Source: Saprospiraceae bacterium UBA7687 (lineage in GTDB: Bacteria; Bacteroidota; Bacteroidia; Chitinophagales; Saprospiraceae). Taken from it: a stretch of DNA of 64,000 bases. Position numbers and translations under genes: made by a program. Below are positions 1 through 7,662 of the stretch, piece by piece. Each line of letters starts with the position of its first letter. Within the stretch, counting starts at the first letter, position 1. The DNA lies in the NCBI GenBank assembly GCA_002482845.1, contig DLGT01000065.1:42012-106011 (forward strand), in the 5' to 3' direction. The notes under the pieces are model-generated. The model ran no database searches and was not told the origin of the DNA. It saw only the letters and a program-made list of their open reading frames with translations.

Positions 1-590
1 AAGTTGGACCTAATTTGACATCATTGCATCAAGATGACGCCATAAATAAAAAAGGAAGTATCGGTCGCCCCAATTTTTATGTCCAACATCGAATTATCCA
101 CGAAAATGGCCACGATTGTCAAGCTAATGAAGCAGGAGAATTATGGCTTCGTGGACCAATGGTGACGCCAGGATATTGGCATAATGATAAGGCTACAAAA
201 GATGCTTTTTCTAACGATGGCGAATGGTTTAAAACTGGTGATATTGTCATAGAGGATGAAGATAAATATCTCTATATCGTAGACAGACTAAAGAACATGT
301 TCATCAGTGGTGCCGAAAATGTATATCCTGCTGAGATAGAAAAAGTATTGAGACAACATACTGATATTCAGGAGTGTGCAGTCATCGGTGTGAAAGATGA
401 AAAATGGGGAGAAGTAGGAAAGGCTTTCATAGTTAAGTCGGCGGAATCTTTGATCTCTGATGAAGAAATAAGGAATTTTTGTATCAGTAAATTGGCAAAA
501 TACAAAGTGCCCAAATACATAACATTTATCTCCGCATTGCCTAAAACAGATAGTGGTAAAATAGATAGGAAATCTTTAAAATTTTTATAA
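1..590 (+). CDS. Acyl-CoA ligase (AMP-forming), C-terminal part, 5' truncated by window edge
   Basis: The frame is open from the first base, so the gene starts before the window; only about the last 195 residues are present. The part seen is the end of an ANL-superfamily adenylating enzyme: a GELWLRGPMVTPGYW segment, KTGDI, the hinge DRLKNMFISGAENVYPAEIE, and a C-terminal PKTDSGKIDRKSL with the usual catalytic lysine. Such enzymes activate a carboxylic acid with ATP and load it onto CoA; the hinge followed by ENVYPAEIE is typical of fatty-acyl and aryl-CoA ligases. The acid substrate cannot be told because the specificity-determining N-terminal domain is missing. A lipoprotein, a porin-like barrel and an alpha/beta hydrolase follow on the same strand, which fits uptake and activation of a lipid or aromatic acid, but that is inference. 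Confidence 0.9.
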   Translation, partial: VGPNLTSLHQDDAINKKGSIGRPNFYVQHRIIHENGHDCQANEAGELWLRGPMVTPGYWHNDKATKDAFSNDGEWFKTGDIVIEDEDKYLYIVDRLKNMFISGAENVYPAEIEKVLRQHTDIQECAVIGVKDEKWGEVGKAFIVKSAESLISDEEIRNFCISKLAKYKVPKYITFISALPKTDSGKIDRKSLKFL

Positions 591-621
591 AACATATTTT
601 TAAATCATTAAAATTCATAAA

Positions 622-1173
622 ATGAAATCTTTAAAATTATTTGGAATTATGGTGCTATTTGCATCGATCATTATGGTAAGTTGTGGCAAAGAAGATGACA
701 AAGGCACTTGTGCAGATGGCATCAAAAACCAAGACGAAACTGACATCGATTGTGGCGGTGTTTGTACCGCTTGTCTTGTTGGAGTTCAAGGAAAATGGAA
801 GTCTTTTCCTGTAGCTCCGATTTTAGCTACCTTGGCTGATTCAATTATTGCTGAGTTTAAAGCAAATAATACTTACACTGTAAACCAATGGAAAGGTGGC
901 ACAAAAGCAGTTCTAATTGGTACATACACACAAACAAAATCTTCTGTAGGTTCGATTTACACCATTACACTTAGTCAATCATCACCAACATCATTGACCG
1001 CCGAAGGAATCTTTGAAGTAGCAGCTGATAAATTGAGCATGAAATATGAAGTAGCACAAACTGAGCCTTCTATCCCAAATGTAACACCACCTACACCAGC
1101 AGGTGGGTTCGGTAGTACTTCAGGCGGTGCTTTTGGCCAATTAAACATCCAAAACTACGTAAGTGTAAAATAA
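622..1173 (+). CDS. Putative lipoprotein with a Cys-rich DGIKNQDETDIDCGG motif
   Basis: The 183-residue product has a lipoprotein signal ending in VSC, with Cys21 as the lipidated residue. Residues 29-51 carry a TCADGIKNQDETDIDCGG..C..C segment. This cysteine/acidic pattern recurs just after the signal in many Bacteroidota surface proteins and may bind calcium or form disulfides. The rest looks like a lipocalin-type small beta protein (GKWKSFP..., GTYTQTKSS...YTITL) with a Gly/Ser/Pro-rich tail. It begins 31 bp after the acyl-CoA ligase and is followed by a hairpin terminator. Function is unknown. Confidence 0.8.
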   Translation: MKSLKLFGIMVLFASIIMVSCGKEDDKGTCADGIKNQDETDIDCGGVCTACLVGVQGKWKSFPVAPILATLADSIIAEFKANNTYTVNQWKGGTKAVLIGTYTQTKSSVGSIYTITLSQSSPTSLTAEGIFEVAADKLSMKYEVAQTEPSIPNVTPPTPAGGFGSTSGGAFGQLNIQNYVSVK

Positions 1174-1196
1174 AATTGTGGCTTTAATAAAAGGCG

Positions 1197-1230
1197 TGGA
1201 AGGGAGTTTGGTCTCCTTTCCCGTTTTGTT
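1197..1230 (+). terminator. Rho-independent terminator
   Basis: The arms GGAAGGGAG and CTCCTTTCC pair with one G-U around a 6-base loop, followed by a T-rich run. It lies 25 bp after the lipoprotein stop and separates it from the barrel gene. Confidence 0.7.
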
Positions 1231-1259
1231 TTGTTGTTTTTACAAAAAATATTTTCAGC

Positions 1260-2834
1260 ATGTTTAGAAATATCATTTTTTCAATTATCCTGGTATTACC
1301 TATTTTGCTTGGAGCACAAGAATCCGGTAGCGATGGTTTCAAAGGTTTTGACAAAACATTACCCACCAAAGCCAATCGTCAACTGCAAGCATATGTGTAT
1401 TTTTATCAGCAAAATGTAGCTATGAATATAGCTCCTGAAAATGATTTTCTCAAAGGACAAATCGTAGGAAGACTCTTCGGAGCCAATACGACCACAACCT
1501 CCAAAGACTTCAAAGCCCGATATGCTGAGCAGCGAGCCATTCCTTTTTTTATATACACACCAAGTATTTTTGATGGAAAAGCCACACTGAGAGCTTCTTT
1601 TGAGATAGACTGGACATGGGGCGATGTCGCTTATGGCACAGGTGGAAACTTCGGTTCGGCAATCTCCGCTGATCAAGTCAACCTACAAACCCAAAACCTA
1701 GAAGTGGAGTTTGTTCCAACTAAGTATTGGACAGTCAATGTAGGATTGCAAAGAATGTTTGACTCACCACATGATTTGTATCGCACTTTTTTTGATAAAT
1801 TTACTACAACAGGTTACAGGCTTGCCTACTTCGGTACAGACGGTGTAGGTATCAGCGTGAGAAGACAAACAGACAACAAAAAACTAAAAGCTGGATTTTA
1901 TAAATTGTATGAAAATAACGTAGAATTAAATGATGATGTGACTCTTTTTGAACTCAATCAGCAAGTCACATTATCACCCAAATGGAACGTTGGTGCTTCT
2001 GTTTATTATATCAAAGACAACTCATCAGGTAAAGGTGGTGTTAGTATTCTTGGTCAAGGTTATGGTAGCCAATTGACGACGTATAATGGTGCTTTTCGTT
2101 TTCCCATAGGTGCAGATCCCTACAAATCTGATGTATTTTGGTTGGGAACTTATTTCTCAAGAAATGAAGAGATGATGCTTGATCGCTGGTTTATGTCAGG
2201 TTTCGTAAATTATAATCTTGGAACCATCAGACAAAAAGCAGCTGGTAGCGAGACCTACACCAAAACAGTTTCCATAGGTGGTATTGCAGCCAATCTTCGT
2301 GCAGGATATCGTTATGGACAGACCACAGGTGATGCCATCACAGGCGATGTCATTTTCACAAGTGGTGATGATAATGGTATAGCAGACAAAAAATATAGTG
2401 GTGTCATGACTGCCAATACATGGGGAAGTCCGGGTGGAATTTTTATAGGTCATGGTGGATATATTCTATTTCCTCATGGCAATGTTGTCAATCGTTTTGT
2501 AGCTGCTGTCACGGACATTTCCAATATGGGATACGGCATTGCAGGTGGTACAGTCAATTTTTCGCGCGATTTGATTCCTAATAAACTCCACTCTAAAATA
2601 GGTGGTGCTACGGGGTTTTCTACCATCGCTCCTAATGGTGGCGGTAACTTTATGGGTTGGGAAGCCAATGCAAAAGTTGGCTACGATTTTGGTGCATTCT
2701 TAACTGTAGAAGCGCATGGAGCGTATATGGGTTTGGGCGATTTTTATGACAGTACATTAACCAATGGTGGAGTCGCCGAAAGACCAATTGACCCTTGGTT
2801 GGGTTTTGTTTGTCTCAAATGGTTGATATTCTAA
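1260..2834 (+). CDS. Outer-membrane beta-barrel protein (porin-like), unassigned family
   Basis: The product has 524 residues, with a signal peptide (MFRNIIFSIILVLPILLGAQ) and then alternating aromatic/polar strands typical of an outer-membrane barrel, for example WTVNVGLQRMF, GVGISVRRQ, WNVGASVYYIKD and AFLTVEAHGAYMGLGDFY. It ends with WLGFVCLKWLIF, an aromatic-terminated last strand. The length suits a 14-18 strand porin. The central KYWTVNVGLQRMFDSPHDLYRTFFDKF resembles substrate-channel proteins of the alginate-export type, but I do not recognise the family securely. The downstream hydrolase starts 52 bp after this stop, so the two probably share a transcript. An import role for a hydrophobic substrate is inferred only from neighbours. 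Confidence 0.75.
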   Translation: MFRNIIFSIILVLPILLGAQESGSDGFKGFDKTLPTKANRQLQAYVYFYQQNVAMNIAPENDFLKGQIVGRLFGANTTTTSKDFKARYAEQRAIPFFIYTPSIFDGKATLRASFEIDWTWGDVAYGTGGNFGSAISADQVNLQTQNLEVEFVPTKYWTVNVGLQRMFDSPHDLYRTFFDKFTTTGYRLAYFGTDGVGISVRRQTDNKKLKAGFYKLYENNVELNDDVTLFELNQQVTLSPKWNVGASVYYIKDNSSGKGGVSILGQGYGSQLTTYNGAFRFPIGADPYKSDVFWLGTYFSRNEEMMLDRWFMSGFVNYNLGTIRQKAAGSETYTKTVSIGGIAANLRAGYRYGQTTGDAITGDVIFTSGDDNGIADKKYSGVMTANTWGSPGGIFIGHGGYILFPHGNVVNRFVAAVTDISNMGYGIAGGTVNFSRDLIPNKLHSKIGGATGFSTIAPNGGGNFMGWEANAKVGYDFGAFLTVEAHGAYMGLGDFYDSTLTNGGVAERPIDPWLGFVCLKWLIF

Positions 2835-2886
2835 AATTTTGCAAAACAGTAATTTATTTTCATTTTTAAAGATCAAATTCAATAGC

Positions 2887-3819
2887 ATGAAACCGTCATT
2901 CACTATCATATTTACCTTTTTTATAGCTAGTTTTATGGTAGCTCAAACCGGATCATTCAGAATGACTGACTTAGATTATGGCTTACCCACGCAGACTGTC
3001 ACCATCAAAGATGATATCAAAATAGCCTACTCTGACCAAGGAAAAGGCAGCGAAACCATCCTATTTATCCACGGTCTAGCATCCTACATTCCCGCGTGGA
3101 AAAATAATGTCTCAGCGCTCCAATCTGACTATAGATGCATCGCCATTGATTTGCCTGGATACGGTAAATCTTCCAAAGGTAACTATAATGTATCCATGGA
3201 TTTTTTTGCAGAAGTAATTCACGATTTTTGCGTAAAATTGAATATCAAAAATGTCGTTTTGGTTGGACATTCTATGGGGGGACAAATAGGCATTTCCACG
3301 GCACTCAAATATCCTGATCTAGTATCCAAATTGATTTTGGTTGCACCAGCTGGATTCGAGACATTTAATAAAGGTCAGAGACAATGGTTCCGAGATGTGA
3401 TGACCGTAGATGGTGTAAAACTGACTACGGTAGAACAAATCAGGGTAAACTATGCCTACAATTTTTATGACATGCCAAAAGAAGCCCAATTTATGATAGA
3501 TGATCGTATTAAAATAAGAACTGCATCTGATTTTACAGATTATTGTTACCACATCACCCAAGGTGTTAATGCGATGGTGGATAGTCCAGTTTTTGATTTT
3601 CTAGCATTGATAAAACAACCTACATTATGTATATTTGGATCCAATGACAACTTGATTCCCAATAGATTTCTGAATGGTGGCCCTACTGAAAAATTTGCTA
3701 AAGCAGGCGCTGAAAAAATACCAAATTGCACCCTACATTTAGTTGAAAAAGGTGGTCACTTTATCATGTTTGAGAAAGCATCAGAAGTAAATGGATTGAT
3801 AAAGGAGTTTTTGAAATAA
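2887..3819 (+). CDS. Exported alpha/beta hydrolase
   Basis: I place the start at ATG 2887 rather than the in-frame TTG at 2839, because the protein then begins with a clean signal peptide (MKPSFTIIFTFFIASFMVAQ) and has 310 residues. The alpha/beta hydrolase fold is plain: oxyanion motif FIHGLASY, nucleophile elbow GHSMGG with Ser129, acid Asp254 in FGSNDN, and His291 in GGHFIMFE. Enzymes of this type hydrolyse esters, lactones or similar bonds. The substrate is unknown, and the signal places it in the periplasm or outside. It follows a porin-like gene and sits near an acyl-CoA ligase, consistent with degradation of an ester or lipid whose acid is then activated. Confidence 0.88.
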   Translation: MKPSFTIIFTFFIASFMVAQTGSFRMTDLDYGLPTQTVTIKDDIKIAYSDQGKGSETILFIHGLASYIPAWKNNVSALQSDYRCIAIDLPGYGKSSKGNYNVSMDFFAEVIHDFCVKLNIKNVVLVGHSMGGQIGISTALKYPDLVSKLILVAPAGFETFNKGQRQWFRDVMTVDGVKLTTVEQIRVNYAYNFYDMPKEAQFMIDDRIKIRTASDFTDYCYHITQGVNAMVDSPVFDFLALIKQPTLCIFGSNDNLIPNRFLNGGPTEKFAKAGAEKIPNCTLHLVEKGGHFIMFEKASEVNGLIKEFLK

Positions 3820-4127
3820 AGCTTACATGCTATGTAACATTAAATTATAAATTTACTATTTTCACTACAGTGGTTAGCAGAAGAGATCAGTTATTCTTCG
3901 GGTTAATTTCTTTTTGATCTTGGTAGGTGAAATAATATTAAAAATAACTATAAAACCAATCAAGCGATTTCCGAAATTCTCGTTTCCAACAGCTATTCTT
4001 CGGTTTTTGTCGTATATATTTTGAAGATTCTATTAAAATGTACAAATTTACACCTTCAAGTTGTAAGGATTGGTCATTCGATAAAGAATTGCACTTGCTA
4101 AAACAAAACATATAAAACGTATAAAAC
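3820..4127. other. Gene-free spacer, nothing recognised
   Basis: This AT-rich stretch lies between the hydrolase and the next hypothetical gene. I see no tRNA, no strong hairpin with a T-run, no repeat and no convincing reading frame. The minus-strand frame overlapping it has no signal or family pattern. Confidence 0.5.
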
Positions 4128-4928
4128 ATGGTAGAAAGCCATATCGATTCGACAGAATTACACAAAAAAATAATAGCTCTCTTTGAATACCGATTATTCC
4201 CTGAGTTATTAGCCCTCGCTCAGGATTTTTCAGAAGAATCCAAAGCTGATTTGTGGGAAAAACTTATTTCACTACAGACTGCCATTTATCATTTGGATGC
4301 ACATTTGGAAGCAAATTGGAATACAAAAGATGAAACCTTGGCTTTCCATTGGCAGAATATTGGGCAAGAATTATTACGGTTAGAAATACCTACCGAGAAC
4401 CATCATTTATACCTAAATCACATACGGAAATACGAAAAACATGAGCTAGAACTCAGACAAGATCGGTCTCCACTTCGATTTGCCATGGAGTATTTTTATT
4501 TTTATAAATCATGCGATGTTAAACTGCTCAGAAGACTTATTTATGAAAAACTAAAACTCAAAGACATTGTAGGTACACTCGCAGATTGGCGATATTATGA
4601 TTTGATCACTGAAGTAAATGATGATGTGGAAGATGTTTTTGAAGATTTACAGTTTATCAATGGCAATAGAATGTTGCTGTCTATCTTTAATAAAGGCAAG
4701 GATAAAACAAGACAGGAGTTTTTGACGTTTATTCAACAAATAAAAGAAAAGTCAACGCTTAAATATAAATCTTCAAGTAAAAGTAAAATGCATAAGGTCA
4801 TTTATGATATTACAGCGCAAAGGATCAAAGAGACAATTTTGTTACTTGAAAAAAATATAAGTGAGATCACAGAAATCGAATTGGCAGAAGCTAAGATAAT
4901 TCAGTTTTTAACACCTGTCAAATCGTAA
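4128..4928 (+). CDS. Hypothetical alpha-helical cytoplasmic protein
   Basis: The 266-residue product has no signal peptide or membrane segment and is rich in Leu, Glu and Lys, with a helical pattern throughout. I do not recognise a family. The start at ATG 4128 is fixed by an in-frame stop six bases upstream. It precedes the TPR-AAA+ and TPR-membrane genes by 72 bp on the same strand, so it may belong with them. A basic Lys/Ser stretch (KSTLKYKSSSKSKMHK) lies near residues 215-230. No catalytic motif is visible. Confidence 0.7.
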   Translation: MVESHIDSTELHKKIIALFEYRLFPELLALAQDFSEESKADLWEKLISLQTAIYHLDAHLEANWNTKDETLAFHWQNIGQELLRLEIPTENHHLYLNHIRKYEKHELELRQDRSPLRFAMEYFYFYKSCDVKLLRRLIYEKLKLKDIVGTLADWRYYDLITEVNDDVEDVFEDLQFINGNRMLLSIFNKGKDKTRQEFLTFIQQIKEKSTLKYKSSSKSKMHKVIYDITAQRIKETILLLEKNISEITEIELAEAKIIQFLTPVKS

Positions 4929-5000
4929 ATAATACTTAGTAATTCAGTCCACATGTGCTTTTTTTGGGCTCATTAGTTACACCTTAAAATTAAAAGAAAA

Positions 5001-6344
5001 TTGAATAATCAAGATATAGAATCCCTAAAAGAAGCCATAGAAGGATCACCTGATAACCTACCTTTGAGAATAATGTTAGCTGGCAAATATTTGCATTTCG
5101 GTAGGTTAGAAGAAGCTGAAGTCGAGTATCAAACCGTTTTGAATTATGATTCCAACCACATAAAAGCCAAGGAAGGTCTTGCTGAAGTCTATTTTAGAAG
5201 AGGCAGATATTCGGGCGTTATCGTTATTGTCGAAGAGCTCATGGCACGAAATAAGGCCACTGAAAGGATGATGGTTATATGTGCAAAATCACTTGTAAGA
5301 GAAAAGTCTATCGATGAAGCACAAGAGTTATATGAGAAAATATTGGATGAAAATCCAGATTTCGAAGATAAAGAATTGGATGAAAACCTAAGAATGCCTT
5401 CATTTGATTTTGAAGAAGATGATGAATTTGACGAAGACGATCCATTTGGATTTGGGTTTACAAATGGTCCTGATGACAAGGATTTTTTGATGGAAAAACC
5501 TAGCATTTCATTCAAAGATGTTGGAGGAATGGACAAACTAAAAGAAGAAATTGATCTTAAAATCATCAAACCGCTTGAAAATGCAGATTTGTATGCTGCT
5601 TATGGCAAAAAAGTAGGTGGAGGCATATTATTGTATGGTCCACCAGGTTGTGGTAAAACATATCTAGCAAAGGCCACAGCAGGCGAGATTAAAGCAAATT
5701 TCATCAGTGTAGGTATCAATGATATACTTGATATGTGGATAGGAAGGAGCGAAAAAAATATGGGTTACATTTTTGAAGTAGCTCGACGCAACACACCATG
5801 TGTCTTGTTTTTTGATGAGGTAGATGCTTTGGGCGCTAGTCGTTCTGATATGAAAAATTCGTCTGGTCGACATGTGATTAATCAGTTTTTGTCCGAACTT
5901 GATGGTATAGAAGGTAATAATGATGGTATTCTTGTGTTGGGCGCTACCAATGCTCCTTGGCATCTAGATCCAGCTTTTAGAAGACCAGGAAGGTTCGACC
6001 GAATTATATTTGTACCGCCACCTGACACAGTCAGTAAAGAAAAAATTCTGGAGATCATTATGAATGAAAAGCCTAAAGAAAAGTTGGACCTAAGCAAAGT
6101 TATCGAACAAACTAAGTTTTATTCTGGTGCGGATCTCAAGGCTATGGTAGATATTGCTGTAGAAGAAAAATTGAGAATTGCCCTAAAAACGGGAGTACCC
6201 GAACCTATCACAACAAATGATCTGATCGTAGCTGCAAAAAAGCATCATGCAAGCACTAGAGAGTGGTTTAATACAGCAAAAAATTATGCTCTTTTTGCGA
6301 ATGAATCAGGTATCTACGATGAAATATTAAAGTATATTAAGTAG
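5001..6344 (+). CDS. TPR-AAA+ ATPase (classical AAA/Cdc48-like module)
   Basis: The 447-residue protein starts at TTG 5001; no upstream ATG is in frame. Residues 1-120 form about three tetratricopeptide repeats (LRIMLAGKYLHFGRLEEAEVEYQTVL and following). An acidic linker rich in Asp/Glu covers about 125-155. The AAA module follows: VGG motif at the N-edge, Walker A GPPGCGKT at 213-220, Walker B VLFFDEVDAL with Asp272/Glu273, and a second region of homology ending RRPGRFDR with arginine-finger candidates Arg328/Arg331. The FSGADLK-type sensor-2 segment (YSGADLKAMV) marks the classical AAA clade of Cdc48/FtsH/katanin-like remodelling ATPases. There is no protease domain, so it probably unfolds or disassembles a complex. 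A TPR membrane protein starts 49 bp downstream and is a likely partner. No symbol is justified. Confidence 0.9.
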   Translation: MNNQDIESLKEAIEGSPDNLPLRIMLAGKYLHFGRLEEAEVEYQTVLNYDSNHIKAKEGLAEVYFRRGRYSGVIVIVEELMARNKATERMMVICAKSLVREKSIDEAQELYEKILDENPDFEDKELDENLRMPSFDFEEDDEFDEDDPFGFGFTNGPDDKDFLMEKPSISFKDVGGMDKLKEEIDLKIIKPLENADLYAAYGKKVGGGILLYGPPGCGKTYLAKATAGEIKANFISVGINDILDMWIGRSEKNMGYIFEVARRNTPCVLFFDEVDALGASRSDMKNSSGRHVINQFLSELDGIEGNNDGILVLGATNAPWHLDPAFRRPGRFDRIIFVPPPDTVSKEKILEIIMNEKPKEKLDLSKVIEQTKFYSGADLKAMVDIAVEEKLRIALKTGVPEPITTNDLIVAAKKHHASTREWFNTAKNYALFANESGIYDEILKYIK

Positions 6345-6393
6345 TTAGTAAGAAAGTATATGGTAATTTTATGTAATGTTTAATGTGTTTTAG

Positions 6394-7659
6394 ATGAATG
6401 ATATGGATTTTATCCGACAGGTTTCAAGGGTTGATATTTTATTGAGTCAATCAAGATTTTCACAAGCTGAAGAATTGCTTGAAGGTCTTATGTCTGAAGG
6501 ATATAATGATATTGAAATTCTAAAAATGATGTCTATTGCAAAGATGGGCTTACATAAGTATGAAGATGTAAGTCAACTTTGTACCATGATTATCGACCAG
6601 AATCCTAATGAATCATTTGCTTTTTACCTTTTATCTAATGTCAAAAGTGTAAATCGTGGGTTTCAAGAAGCAAAAGATCTTATAGATAAAGCCATCATAA
6701 TCGAACCAACAAATGCCGATTACCATGCTTACAAGGCAAGTTTATTTCTTCAGACAAAAGACTATGAAGATGCATTAAATAGTGCCAATATAGGACTTCA
6801 AATTGACGCTGAGAATATCACTTCACTCAATGCTCGATCATCAGCGTTGGTTGGTCTTGGAAGAAGGCAAGAAGCATTCGAAACTATAGACAAATCTCTA
6901 GCTACGGATCCAAACAATCCTGACACACATGCTAATCTTGGCTGGGGATTGCTACATCACGGTAAGTCAGATGATGCACTGATGCATTTTCAGACAGCTC
7001 TTAAGGTAGATCCTATGAGTGAATATGCTAAAGCAGGCATGTTGGAAGCCATGAAATCTAAGTTTCCTGTATACAGGTATTTTCTGCAGTTTATGCTTTG
7101 GCTAGGTAAGATGAAGGGCAAAAATCAGTGGATATTTATCATTGGTTCATACATTGCTTTACGTCTTCTGGGTAATCTTGCAGACAACAATGAAATATTG
7201 AAGCCATATTTGGTTCCAATTATAGCCTTGATTGTAATTTTTTTTATATCCACTTGGGTATTTTCGCCTTTGATGAATTTATATCTCATGACCAATAAAT
7301 TTGGTAGATATACACTTTCTGAGCAACAAAAAGATACGTCCACTTTCGTGGGTGTAGCACTTTTAATTTCTTTGTTTTCTTTAGTTTCTTATTTTGCTTT
7401 CATTCCCAATGAAGGTGTATTGGCATTAGCTTTATTTTCGTTTTTAATTATGATTCCTTTGGGTAGTATGCACATTCCTGACAATGTTGCAACTCAGAAA
7501 AAGTTACAGCTAGCTACAGTTGTGATTGCTGTTTTAATGTGTATAAGTGTAGTGATAAGTTTTAACACAAATATAATCTTTACATCCTTTACAATCTTAC
7601 CAGTAGGATTATTGGTAGCATATCAGTGGTATGTTAATTATCTGACAATCAGGGAATAA
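6394..7659 (+). CDS. TPR protein with C-terminal multi-span membrane domain
   Basis: The 421-residue product has about five to six TPR units across residues 1-215 (for example PTNADYHAYKASLFLQTKDYEDALNSANIGLQIDAEN and PNNPDTHANLGWGLLHHGKSDDALMHFQTALKVDP). A membrane domain follows, with about six hydrophobic segments between about 245 and 415. It has no signal peptide, so the TPR part should face the cytoplasm. It lies directly after the TPR-AAA+ gene, so a membrane-bound TPR scaffold that recruits the soluble ATPase is the natural reading, though this is inferred from context. Its 3' end converges on recG with only 3 bp between the stop codons. Confidence 0.85.
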   Translation: MNDMDFIRQVSRVDILLSQSRFSQAEELLEGLMSEGYNDIEILKMMSIAKMGLHKYEDVSQLCTMIIDQNPNESFAFYLLSNVKSVNRGFQEAKDLIDKAIIIEPTNADYHAYKASLFLQTKDYEDALNSANIGLQIDAENITSLNARSSALVGLGRRQEAFETIDKSLATDPNNPDTHANLGWGLLHHGKSDDALMHFQTALKVDPMSEYAKAGMLEAMKSKFPVYRYFLQFMLWLGKMKGKNQWIFIIGSYIALRLLGNLADNNEILKPYLVPIIALIVIFFISTWVFSPLMNLYLMTNKFGRYTLSEQQKDTSTFVGVALLISLFSLVSYFAFIPNEGVLALALFSFLIMIPLGSMHIPDNVATQKKLQLATVVIAVLMCISVVISFNTNIIFTSFTILPVGLLVAYQWYVNYLTIRE

Positions 7660-7662
7660 ACA

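Noticed and set aside
3938..4165. 75-residue minus-strand frame in the gap after the hydrolase gene
   Set aside because: It has no signal, domain or ribosome-binding context and overlaps the start of the plus-strand gene at 4128.
5189..5569. 126-residue Ser-rich minus-strand frame within the TPR-AAA+ gene
   Set aside because: It is the antisense of the acidic Asp/Glu linker and gives a low-complexity Ser/Asn string.
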